A stretch of DNA of 36,245 nt from assembly GCA_002418985.1 (NCBI GenBank), contig DIFE01000147.1, forward strand, positions 1-36,245, read 5' to 3'. The position numbers and the translations under genes are program-made. This document shows positions 22,933 to 30,310 of this stretch, in pieces. The notes below the pieces were generated by a model, which worked only from the letters and a program-made list of their open reading frames with translations, did no database searches and was not told the origin of the DNA. The DNA comes from Deltaproteobacteria bacterium UBA5756. Lineage in GTDB: Bacteria; Desulfobacterota; Syntrophorhabdia; Syntrophorhabdales; Syntrophorhabdaceae. How positions within the stretch are numbered: the first letter of the stretch is position 1; every line of letters starts with the position of its first letter.

Positions 22933-24573
22933 TCATAACGTGAACTGGCCCACTTCCTTCTGCAGGTCTTTGGAAAGACCGGCTAGTTGGGATGCCGCAC
23001 CGGCATTGTCCTGGATGCGTTTTGCCGTATCAGCCATTACCTCCGAGATCTGCTGTATGTTGTTCGCGATTTCGTTTGTCGTAGCCGTCTGCTGTTCCGA
23101 AGCGACAGCGATCTGGTTGATCTCGGTTGCCACAGTGTTGACCTGACTCAGGATCTCCTTAAGTGCGTCGCCGGATTTCCCGGCCTCCTTCGCACCGCGT
23201 TCCACTTCGCTGACACCCTCCTCCATCGAAATGACCGCGTTTTTTGTTTCGTTCTGCATGGCGATGATCGTGTTGCCTATCTCTTTCGTGGCCTGGGTTG
23301 TCCTCTCGGCCAGTTTTCTAACCTCATCGGCTACAACGGCAAACCCTCTGCCGTGCTCTCCGGCCCTCGCTGCCTCGATGGCGGCGTTCAGCGCCAAGAG
23401 GTTGGTCTGGTCTGCGATCTCGTTAATAAGGCCTACGATCTCCCCTATCTGGTCGGAACGTGCACCGAGATTCTTGATGATCAGTGCAGACTGGTTCACC
23501 CGGTCGTTGATTCGGTCCATCACCGATATCGTTTCCAGTATAATTCTTTCGCCGGACCGTGCCGAATTGTTGGCATTCTCGGAACTTTTCGCGACACGGA
23601 CGCAATTCTGTGCTATTTCCGATGACGTTGTGGACATCTCTTCACTCGCCGTGGCCACCGAGTTGACCTGGATAGCGGCCTGCTCGACACCGGAAGCCAT
23701 TTGTTCAGCCCCGCCATCGAGCATCCCTGCGGCGTCCGAGACGCGGTTGCTGCTGTCGGCCACTTTGGTGATGGTTTTGTGCAGGGTATCGACAAATACA
23801 TTGAAGTGACCCGCCATAGACCCGATCTCGTCCTTCGACATGACATCTATCCGCTTCGTGAGGTCTCCCCGGGAGATATCCTCAATGACCTGCACCGTTT
23901 TATTGATCGGGTTGAGAATGACCTTCGTAGTCAGAATCGTTGCCGCAAGGGAGATAACTATCGCCACGATGAGAACGGTGATGAAAATGGCAAGGACGCG
24001 ATTGAAACTGCTTACCGAAAATTTGTAGCTTTCCGCGCTCTGTTTGTCTTCCAGCGCCACCATGCTATTGAGGGTCTTGTTGAGGATCTGGAACTTGTCA
24101 TCTGTTGTCCCCATGAACATCGTGGCCGAGGCTATGTCGACGGTGGCAACGTCAATGACCCCATCCACAGGCTTATAATATTCCTTGAGGTTCACAAGCA
24201 GCGATTCGTACAACTTCTTCTCCTGCGCTCCAATATCCTTTCGCTTCAGCCGTTTTTCGACCTCCGCAATGGCCTTCTTGATGTTTGCAAGCTGAGTCTT
24301 ACCCAGTTCGTCAACCTTATCCTTGTTATAGTTGGAACTGGCCCAACTCAAGACCTTGTAGACGTTGGCATGTACATTGGTCACGTCGTTCATTATTTTA
24401 GCAGCCGTCTGGTAGCTCTCGAACACGCCATTATACATGACATCAACAGCCCTCTTCTGATTCATGATTCCGATGTATGCAACGATGCCGAATATGAGAA
24501 GCATGCCCATAACCACCATCGGCGAGAACAGGAGCTTTCTCGACATCTTCAGATTTATAAAGAATTGCCTCAT
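22933..24573 (-). CDS. Methyl-accepting chemotaxis protein
   Basis: This 546-residue transmembrane receptor has TM1 at about residues 14-36, a periplasmic four-helix-bundle-type sensor (about 40-188) and TM2 at about 190-215. A HAMP domain (LNPINKTVQVIEDISRGDLTKRIDV...DEIGSMAGHFN) runs to about 265, followed by a long signalling coiled coil. The conserved hairpin tip is INEIADQTNLLALNAAIEAARAGEHGRGFAVVADEVRKLAERT. There is no C-terminal pentapeptide for CheR tethering; the chain ends EVGQFTL. It passes ligand signals to CheA-CheW. It follows the cache-domain gene on the same strand, separated by a hairpin (24603-24637), and may sense through that protein; this pairing is inferred. Confidence 0.95.
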   Translation of the reverse strand: MRQFFINLKMSRKLLFSPMVVMGMLLIFGIVAYIGIMNQKRAVDVMYNGVFESYQTAAKIMNDVTNVHANVYKVLSWASSNYNKDKVDELGKTQLANIKKAIAEVEKRLKRKDIGAQEKKLYESLLVNLKEYYKPVDGVIDVATVDIASATMFMGTTDDKFQILNKTLNSMVALEDKQSAESYKFSVSSFNRVLAIFITVLIVAIVISLAATILTTKVILNPINKTVQVIEDISRGDLTKRIDVMSKDEIGSMAGHFNVFVDTLHKTITKVADSSNRVSDAAGMLDGGAEQMASGVEQAAIQVNSVATASEEMSTTSSEIAQNCVRVAKSSENANNSARSGERIILETISVMDRINDRVNQSALIIKNLGARSDQIGEIVGLINEIADQTNLLALNAAIEAARAGEHGRGFAVVADEVRKLAERTTQATKEIGNTIIAMQNETKNAVISMEEGVSEVERGAKEAGKSGDALKEILSQVNTVATEINQIAVASEQQTATTNEIANNIQQISEVMADTAKRIQDNAGAASQLAGLSKDLQKEVGQFTL

Positions 24574-24602
24574 AACACCACCCCTTTTTCCAGAAAACGT
24601 AG

Positions 24603-24637
24603 CGGCAGGGTACCTTCCTTTCTAAGGAACCCTGCCG
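24603..24637 (-). terminator. Hairpin between the cache-domain gene and the MCP gene
   Basis: CGGCAGGG (24603-24610) pairs with 24630-24637, and TTCCTT (24615-24620) with AAGGAA (24624-24629), leaving a 4-base bulge: 14 bp in all. On the minus strand the tail is CTACGTTTTC, only partly U-rich. It could terminate most transcripts from the cache gene and let some pass into the MCP gene. Confidence 0.6.
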
Positions 24638-24721
24638 TCATTCGCGCTTTATGCCACCCCTAATCCATCTCCGCAGGTATTGCCATCGTTGCGCCGGGCC
24701 GTTCGACTTTCTCTCATCGAT

Positions 24722-25177
24722 CTATTTCTTGTAGACACCGCAGCCGAAAACATAGCCCTCAACTTTCTCCACGTAGGTTGTTTTTCCATCAACCTTCTTC
24801 GTTACCGGATTGGCCCATTTGTAGTCAACCCATCCCTTGCCTTTCTCGACGGCTGTCTTGATGATCTCCTTCATGAAAAACTTGCCGTCTGCGTCCTTCA
24901 GTTCCGACATGTCCTTGCCGACAAGCTTTGCGTTCCCGCCATGGGCATAGACAAGCCCTTTCGTGTCGATCACGAATATATAGAGATCGCCTTTTGTGAA
25001 CTGCCCCTTTGGATTCGAAAACTCCGCAAAGGCTTTGTCCTTGCCGTTGGCTTTGTAGAAAGCGACACCTTTTTCGATGAGGGCCTTTGCATCGGCCTGG
25101 CTTGAAGCATAGAGATCGGTCGCGACAAGACCGAACAAAAATAAACCCGCCACTAACACCAACATTACTCTTCTCAT
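24722..25177 (-). CDS. Secreted single-cache-domain protein
   Basis: This 151-residue periplasmic protein starts with a signal peptide (MRRVMLVLVAGLFLFGLVATDLYA, cleavage near residue 24-25). The rest is a single cache domain of the sCache_2 type: ALIEKGVAFYKANGKDKAFAEFSNPKGQFTKGDLYIFVID, then GLVYAHGGNAKLVGKDM, DADGKFFMKEII, WVDYKWANPVTKK, and GYVFGCGVYKK at the end. Such domains bind small molecules for chemoreceptors and kinases. Here it is a free protein with no membrane anchor, so it may bind a ligand in the periplasm and present it to the downstream MCP. GGGAGG lies nine bases upstream of the ATG. A sigma-28-like promoter is at 25278-25304. Confidence 0.93.
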   Translation of the reverse strand: MRRVMLVLVAGLFLFGLVATDLYASSQADAKALIEKGVAFYKANGKDKAFAEFSNPKGQFTKGDLYIFVIDTKGLVYAHGGNAKLVGKDMSELKDADGKFFMKEIIKTAVEKGKGWVDYKWANPVTKKVDGKTTYVEKVEGYVFGCGVYKK

Positions 25178-25277
25178 TATAGAACCTCCCTAAGTAATTT
25201 TATTCCCGGATCCGGTGAACGTGAGGCTTTTGTCCGCTCCCGGATGCTCGGGGTGCTGATAACCCCTTATCTATATA

Positions 25278-25304
25278 TTATCGGCACACTGTAGCAGGAC
25301 ATTA
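25278..25304 (-). promoter_or_regulatory. Sigma-28-like promoter of the cache-domain gene
   Basis: On the minus strand TAAT (25304-25301), a 15-base spacer and an exact GCCGATAA (25285-25278). The extended -35 (TAATGTCC) matches TAAAGTTT at 5/8. It implies a leader of about 90 bases. An ATTAAT/ATTAAT inverted repeat (25301-25306, 25316-25321) overlaps the -35. Confidence 0.5.
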
Positions 25305-25339
25305 ATAGTGACTTCATTAATTATGTACACAGGTTAGTT

Positions 25340-26761
25340 ATGGACATCATTTATCCATCTGGTATATCATCAATAGAACATATGTTCTCCGATCCCACAC
25401 CACCCCAAAAAATCCTCATTATCGACGACGACAGGTCCGTCCGGCTTGTACTTTCAACGTTATTGAAAAAGAACGGCTTCGTTCCCCTGCAGGCTTCAGG
25501 GGGTTCGGAGGGTATAGTCCTGCTCAGAAATGAACGTCCTCACTGTGTTCTTCTTGACCTCAAAATGCCGGGGATGGACGGGATAGAAACGCTCCACGCT
25601 CTTAAGAAAGCGGACCAAGCTGTCCCCGTCATTATCGTAACCGGCTACGCCGACATTCCAACAGCGGTACAGACGATCAAGCTTGGTGCGTATGATTTTC
25701 TGACGAAACCGCCCCAGGTCGATAAACTGATACTCACAATAAAACGTGCCATCGAAGCCTATTCCCTCCGCCTGGCTCTCAATCAGCTCGACGATACCAT
25801 GCTTGGTTCTCTGGAATCCCTTTTCGGCAGAAGCGATGTGATGAAGAATGTGATCAATCAAATACGCCAGGTGTCCAAAACCGATTTCTCGGTTATTTTA
25901 CAGGGAGAAACGGGGACCGGGAAGTCCGTTGTTGCGCAAACCATACACGACCTGAGCAAGAGAGCCCGGAACACCTTTCAATCCGTTGACGTGGGGGTCA
26001 TCCCTGAGAATCTTATCGAAAGCGAGCTCTTCGGCCACGAAAAGGGAGCGTTTACCGGTGCAGACAGAAAGAAGATCGGGTTTTTTGAAATAGCTCACAC
26101 AGGCACGCTTTTCATCGACGAGCTCGAAAACACCCCCCCGTTGCTTCAGAACAAGCTGTTGAGGGCCGTCGAGGAAAAGAAGATTTATCCCATCGGCAGT
26201 ACAAAACCCGTCAACGTCGATGTCCGCATCATCGCCGCATCGAACACGGACATCAAGAATGCCGTTCGGGAAAAGAAATTCCGCGAAGATCTCTTCTTCG
26301 GGCTCAGTGAATATATGATCACCATGCCCAGGCTCTGTGACAGGCCTGGCGACATACCATTTCTCGCCATGAAGCTCATGACCGCTGCGTCCATGGAGCT
26401 TGAAAAACAGATGCGCGAGCTGTCCCCGGAGGCGGCCGAACTCCTCATGGCATATTCATGGCCGGGGAACATTCGGGAATTAAAAAATGTGATCCGTCGG
26501 GCAGTGCTTACCTGCGAAGATGGTGTTATCAGACCGGATAATCTCGAATTCATCGTCGGCGATACGTCTGCCCGTCAAGGCAGCGCATCCTTCCTCATGC
26601 CACTCAAGCAGGTCGCACTGCAGGCAACCCGCGATGCCGAACGGGAGGTCATCAGGCGAGCCCTCACCATTACGGGAGGCAACAAATCCCGCGCCGCGAA
26701 ACTCCTCGAAATCGACTACAAAACGCTCCTGACCAAGATCAAGGACTACAGGGTAACCTAG
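25340..26761 (+). CDS. NtrC-type sigma-54 response regulator
   Basis: The protein is 473 residues with three domains. The receiver (about 22-140) has D29-D31, phospho-acceptor D73 (LLDLKMPGMDG) and K123 in LTKPP. The AAA+ domain has Walker A GETGTGKS (189-196), the sigma-54 contact loop GAFTGA (236-241), Walker B GTLFIDELEN (255-264), and arginine fingers in the REDLFF region. The C-terminal Fis-type helix-turn-helix is in GGNKSRAAKLLEIDYKTLLTKI. It should therefore bind upstream sites as a dimer or hexamer and open sigma-54 promoters when phosphorylated. A perfect sigma-54 promoter and two inverted repeats lie within 200 bases downstream (26847-26952), the likely target. The cognate kinase may be the hybrid kinase at 27957, an inference from position. 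The start lacks a strong Shine-Dalgarno; the ATG at residue 15 is an alternative. Confidence 0.95.
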   Translation: MDIIYPSGISSIEHMFSDPTPPQKILIIDDDRSVRLVLSTLLKKNGFVPLQASGGSEGIVLLRNERPHCVLLDLKMPGMDGIETLHALKKADQAVPVIIVTGYADIPTAVQTIKLGAYDFLTKPPQVDKLILTIKRAIEAYSLRLALNQLDDTMLGSLESLFGRSDVMKNVINQIRQVSKTDFSVILQGETGTGKSVVAQTIHDLSKRARNTFQSVDVGVIPENLIESELFGHEKGAFTGADRKKIGFFEIAHTGTLFIDELENTPPLLQNKLLRAVEEKKIYPIGSTKPVNVDVRIIAASNTDIKNAVREKKFREDLFFGLSEYMITMPRLCDRPGDIPFLAMKLMTAASMELEKQMRELSPEAAELLMAYSWPGNIRELKNVIRRAVLTCEDGVIRPDNLEFIVGDTSARQGSASFLMPLKQVALQATRDAEREVIRRALTITGGNKSRAAKLLEIDYKTLLTKIKDYRVT

Positions 26762-26780
26762 AAGACTCTTCTGGGGTTTC

Positions 26781-26813
26781 GCGTTTCAAGGCTCGGGTTT
26801 TTGCCAGAAACGC
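26781..26813 (+). terminator. Possible terminator hairpin after the sigma-54 regulator gene
   Basis: GCGTTTC (26781-26787) pairs with GAAACGC (26807-26813), with GGC/GCC pairing further in. There is no T-tract after it, so termination is uncertain. Confidence 0.35.
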
Positions 26814-26846
26814 CAACACCTAAACATTCCTTTATGTGATCTTTAG

Positions 26847-26884
26847 TATGGAATTGATTCCATAGTTATGGTGTCAGTTCCACA
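26847..26884 (+). promoter_or_regulatory. Two tandem inverted repeats, likely enhancer sites for the NtrC-type regulator
   Basis: Site 1 (26847-26864) is TATGGAAT-TG-ATTCCATA, perfect 8-base arms. Site 2 (26867-26884) is TATGG-N7-TTCCACA, 12 of 18 bases identical to site 1. Their centres are 20 bp apart, about two helical turns. They lie about 107 and 87 bases upstream of the predicted sigma-54 start at 26963, the usual enhancer distance. Confidence 0.65.
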
Positions 26885-26936
26885 ATATCGGGCCGGTTAA
26901 TTTCGACATCATCAATGATATCAATATATTTATAAT

Positions 26937-26952
26937 TGGCACGACACTTGCT
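26937..26952 (+). promoter_or_regulatory. Perfect sigma-54 (-24/-12) promoter
   Basis: TGGCAC (26937-26942), five bases, then TTGCT (26948-26952). It matches the TGGCAC-N5-TTGC consensus exactly and points to a start at about 26963. No other good sigma-54 site was noticed in the window. Confidence 0.88.
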
Positions 26953-26962
26953 ATATCAATAA

Positions 26963-27250
26963 CAATGACTCCGAACCTTCACATATTAGGTACAGCAGAC
27001 GAACTCGTGACCTCCACCGGCGAAGCCTCTTGCGCACAGGGATTGGGGAACATCCCCGTTTCCCATCAAAAACTCGCCATTAGTATCGGAAAACAGGTAG
27101 ATTATGTCCCCCAAGGCGTCTACCGCATTTTCCCCCTGTCACAGAGGCTTCGCCACCCCCCAATATATGTTGCATCGCACTTCGGACGTTACCACAAACG
27201 TTTTGCAGTTCAAGAGGAGGATGTTCCCGGCTCGAACATCCTTGATTTTT
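26963..27250 (+). ncRNA. Predicted sigma-54-dependent structured RNA, about 290 nt (small RNA or leader)
   Basis: From the predicted start to the T-tract at 27250 the sequence holds several inverted repeats. The outer long-range stem is 27019-27030 (GGCGAAGCCTCT) with 27143-27154, a perfect 12 bp. Inside it ACAGGG (27036-27041) pairs with CCCTGT (27134-27139). Local hairpins are GGGG/CCCC (27045-27048, 27054-27057) and GGTAGA/TCTACC (27096-27101, 27119-27124). The end is an intrinsic terminator: AGGATGTTC (27218-27226) with 27234-27242, a 7-base loop, then TGATTTTT. A frame of 105 codons (ATG at 26965) runs across it but has no ribosome binding site, contains the terminator, and resembles no family I know. 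GGA motifs, including one GGAUGU and one ACAGGGAU, leave room for CsrA binding; that is a guess. Confidence 0.6.
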
Positions 27251-27268
27251 CAACGAACATCCTCCTCT
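27213..27268 (+). promoter_or_regulatory. Alternative 14-bp hairpin competing with the terminator
   Basis: AGAGGAGGATGTTC (27213-27226) is perfectly complementary to 27255-27268. The same left arm also forms the terminator stem with 27234-27242. The two structures exclude each other, so this may be a switch controlling read-through into the gene at 27311. Confidence 0.55.
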
Positions 27269-27310
27269 GTCTTTCCGCATGAGAACGCCCGGAAAAGGAA
27301 ATGAGCCATC

Positions 27311-27970
27311 GTGTTAACACAGACATATCTCAACATCCCCGTTCGGGCGCCTTACGGCAACCCGGCCAGTGTGCTCGTCGCGGCCGGTGACCCGATCATC
27401 CGGCAGGCTCTGGAGTCCTATCTCGGATTCTGGGACTGCGAAACTGTCATGGTTTTTGATGACAGGGAACTCCTCCATCGTTTGGAACTGGAAAACCACC
27501 CCTCCCTCCTCATCATTGACGGCGGAATGGAGGGGATGGACACGGATGCCGTATGCCGCCATATCCGCTTAGCCTCCCGCACGGTGCGCCCCTACATCAT
27601 TCTTATCTCCCACGGCGGTGCCAGCGAAAGAGGTGTCTTCGACGCCGATTCAGGCCCCGACGATCTCCTGGACAGCCCTTTTACAGAGAGGGAGTTTCAT
27701 GCCCGTGTTTCCGCGGCCATGCGGATTATTGACCTTGAGACGGAATTGTCGTCGCTTGTTCTGAATCTGAGACAGGCAACAACAAAAATACAGAAACTCA
27801 ACGGTCTTTTGCCGATATGCTCCCATTGCAAGAAAATTCGTGACGACCGGGGGTACTGGAACGAAGTTGAAAAGTATATAAGTGATCATTCCGACGCCGA
27901 ATTCAGCCACTCAATTTGTCCTGGCTGCCTCCATCAATACTATCCGGATGTGAACGATGAAACCCTCTGA
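27311..27970 (+). CDS. Degenerate receiver protein with four-cysteine C-terminal motif
   Basis: The protein is 219 residues, GTG start with AAGGAA upstream. Residues 19-140 have the receiver shape, including a possible acceptor D70 (SLLIIDGGMEGMD). However, the acidic pair after strand 1 is reduced (VLVAAGDP) and the conserved Lys-Pro is replaced (DSPF), so phosphorylation chemistry is probably altered or lost. After a coiled segment (140-163) comes the widespread tail GLLPICSHCKKIRDDRGYWNEVEKYI...FSHSICPGC with C170, C173, C203 and C206, likely a small zinc site found at the ends of many signalling proteins. It overlaps the hybrid kinase by 14 bases and lies behind the sigma-54-driven RNA region. 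Its role may be a stoichiometric partner or adaptor to the kinase, which is inferred. Confidence 0.85.
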   Translation: MLTQTYLNIPVRAPYGNPASVLVAAGDPIIRQALESYLGFWDCETVMVFDDRELLHRLELENHPSLLIIDGGMEGMDTDAVCRHIRLASRTVRPYIILISHGGASERGVFDADSGPDDLLDSPFTEREFHARVSAAMRIIDLETELSSLVLNLRQATTKIQKLNGLLPICSHCKKIRDDRGYWNEVEKYISDHSDAEFSHSICPGCLHQYYPDVNDETL

Positions 27971-30290
27971 TTTCACCAGGAACGAACCAGCGTCCCGGAC
28001 GACGATTCCTGACGCACTGCTTGCCGAAACTGCACAAGCCCTGATCAACGCCACCGATGAACTCGTCGTTTTAACGTCGGAAGACGGGAGTATTCTCGCC
28101 CTGAACGATAGATTTGCTCAAAGGTACGAATCTAACGGCGACACGCTTATCGGTTCCAGTGTCTATGACGTAATGACCGGGCATCTGGCAGGAAAGGTGA
28201 GGGAGAGGGCCGGCACGGTTCTGCGGGACGGAAAAGTGGCCCGATTCGAAGGAAGAGAAGACGGCCTGTGGCTTGAAGTCGTCCTGTATCCCATCCCCGA
28301 TAGTCTCGGCACGACCTCCAAAGTAGCCATCTTCATGAAAGACATCACCAACGAGCATCGGTATGAGGAAGCCCTGCGGGAAAGCGAGAAGAAATACAGG
28401 CACATCGTTGATACAGCAAATGAAGGCATCTGCGTGGTTGACAGGGACTTCAGGGTCACCCTTTTCAACCGCCAGGCAGAGATCATGTTCGGGTACCGGG
28501 AAGAAGAGATGATCGGCAGGTCCCTTGATGATCTCATATGCGAAGAGGATCGCGAGGATCACAGTCAAAAGATGCACCGAAGATCTATTGGAATATCGGA
28601 CCAATACGAACGCCGCTTCCGCCAAAAGAATGGGCAACCCCTCTGGGTTATCGTTTCCGCAAGCCCTATTCTCAATGGCAAGAACCGTTTCAGCGGCTCC
28701 ATATCCCTTTTCGCGGACATCACCCGGCGTAAGAACGTCGAGGAGGCCGTCAAAGAGTCGGAGGAACGATACAGGACGGCCATCGAACATTCCAATGACG
28801 GTGTCGTCATGGTCCGTGACGATGTGTTCATCTACGTAAACCATAGATTCGTGGATATGTTCGGCTATAATTCCGCCGACCAGATCATCGGCCAGAGCCA
28901 GGCGATGACCATACATCCTGAGGCAGCGGAACTCGTCGCGACGATGAACAGGAAGAGACAGTCAGGAGAGGACGTACCCGAACGCTACGAGTTCAAGGGC
29001 ATGCGAAAAGACGGCGCTACCGTCCATGTTGAGGTCTCGGCTACAAAAACGCAGTATCGGGGCGAGACGGTCACCCTGGCTTACTTACGGGATATAACGA
29101 CCCGGAAGCAGATGGAGGACGAACTGCTTAATTTCAGAAAGCTTGAGTCCATCGGCATACTGGCGGGCGGCATCGCCCATGACTTCAATAATCTGCTTAT
29201 GTCCATGCTCGGATACATCTCACTTGCAAAGCTATACCTTCAACCGACGGAGTCACGGGCTCGGGACAAGCTCACCGAAGCGGAAAAGACGATCGGCAAA
29301 GCCAACGAACTGACAACCCAGCTTCTTACGTTCTCCAAGGGCGGAAGCCCCCTCAAGAAGAAGCTGCGCCTTCAGCCGATTGTCCGCGAAGCCTCAAGGA
29401 TGACCCTGTCCGGATCGCAGATCAAATGCAAATATCATATGCAGGAAAACCTCTGGGCTGTGCGGGCAGACGAAATACAGCTCCGTCAGGCCATCCATCA
29501 GCTTGTCCGCAATGCCAGGGAGGCAACGCCCGAAGAAGGATCGATCACAATTTCTGCCCGCAACAGGTCTCTTGAGCCTGTTGAGGGAGCGATCCTCCCT
29601 GCCGGTGATTACGTTGAACTGACAGTCTCCGATACGGGTAAGGGAATCGCCCGCGAGCATCTTTCCCAGGTTTTCGATCCCTATTTTACAACCAAGGACT
29701 TCGGGCCTCAAAAGGGTATGGGACTGGGCCTTGCCGTATGCTATTCGATAATAAAGAAACACGGAGGGCAGATCGAAGTCGAATCGGAGATCGGTCAAGG
29801 TGCGACCTTCAGAATATACCTGCCGGCGGACAACGCCCAACCGTCAAAAACGCCGCCACCTCATGAAAAAGCTTCGAACAACGATGAGAAGCTTAGAATA
29901 CTGATTGTCGATGATGAACGGTCGATTCTCCAGACCACGTCAATGCTGCTCACCCGTCTCGGTCACGATGTCGCCGGTGTCCCCGACGGCAGAAAGGGCA
30001 TCGATCTGTATCGTCAGTCGAAGGAATCGGGTTCTCCCTTTGATATCGTTATCCTCGATCTCATCTCCCCGACGGGCCCGGGTGGCGTGGAGATCCTCGA
30101 AGAACTTCTTCGCATAGACCCCGCAGTCCGTGCGGTCCTCTCCAGTGGATACTCCAGCGATCCCCAGATAGTCAATCACAAAGAACACGGCTTCAAGGGC
30201 GGCCTCCTCAAGCCATACAGAATCGAAGACCTGATAGAAGTATTAAAGAAGGTAATGGGAAAAACGAAGGGTCTTTCCTATAACCCATAA
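27957..30290 (+). CDS. Hybrid histidine kinase with three PAS domains and a C-terminal receiver
   Basis: The protein is 777 residues and soluble, with no membrane segment. PAS domains lie at about 25-135, 145-258 and 270-382, each closing with a DIT motif (FMKDITNEHR, LFADITRRK, YLRDITTRK). The phospho-acceptor is H408 in GGIAHDFNNLL, of the NtrB-like type. The ATPase domain has the N-box QLVRNAREA, G1 DTGKGI and G2 GMGLGLAVCYSIIKKHGG. The receiver (about 645-770) has the DDE acidic pair, acceptor D701 in VILDLISPTGPGG, and LLKPY. The His box and the neighbouring NtrC-type gene make it a plausible kinase for that regulator, directly or through its own receiver. It overlaps the degenerate receiver gene by 14 bases. 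The signal for the PAS domains is unknown; no cofactor-binding residue is obvious. Confidence 0.95.
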   Translation: MKPSDFTRNEPASRTTIPDALLAETAQALINATDELVVLTSEDGSILALNDRFAQRYESNGDTLIGSSVYDVMTGHLAGKVRERAGTVLRDGKVARFEGREDGLWLEVVLYPIPDSLGTTSKVAIFMKDITNEHRYEEALRESEKKYRHIVDTANEGICVVDRDFRVTLFNRQAEIMFGYREEEMIGRSLDDLICEEDREDHSQKMHRRSIGISDQYERRFRQKNGQPLWVIVSASPILNGKNRFSGSISLFADITRRKNVEEAVKESEERYRTAIEHSNDGVVMVRDDVFIYVNHRFVDMFGYNSADQIIGQSQAMTIHPEAAELVATMNRKRQSGEDVPERYEFKGMRKDGATVHVEVSATKTQYRGETVTLAYLRDITTRKQMEDELLNFRKLESIGILAGGIAHDFNNLLMSMLGYISLAKLYLQPTESRARDKLTEAEKTIGKANELTTQLLTFSKGGSPLKKKLRLQPIVREASRMTLSGSQIKCKYHMQENLWAVRADEIQLRQAIHQLVRNAREATPEEGSITISARNRSLEPVEGAILPAGDYVELTVSDTGKGIAREHLSQVFDPYFTTKDFGPQKGMGLGLAVCYSIIKKHGGQIEVESEIGQGATFRIYLPADNAQPSKTPPPHEKASNNDEKLRILIVDDERSILQTTSMLLTRLGHDVAGVPDGRKGIDLYRQSKESGSPFDIVILDLISPTGPGGVEILEELLRIDPAVRAVLSSGYSSDPQIVNHKEHGFKGGLLKPYRIEDLIEVLKKVMGKTKGLSYNP

Positions 30291-30310
30291 CCTATTACCC
30301 GTTACCCGTC

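Noticed and set aside
25281..25296. A GGCAC...GCA pattern resembling sigma-54 in the cache/regulator divergent region
   Set aside because: The GG-to-GC spacing is one base short of what sigma-54 tolerates.
27019..27154. c-di-GMP (GEMM) riboswitch, suggested by the GCGCACAGGG segment
   Set aside because: The rest of the GEMM core (the conserved sequence and tetraloop-receptor arrangement) is not visible.
26965..27282. A 105-codon plus-strand frame opening two bases after the predicted sigma-54 start
   Set aside because: No ribosome binding site, no recognisable family, an intrinsic terminator inside it, and strong inverted repeats across it. A leaderless short protein remains possible but is less likely than a structured RNA.
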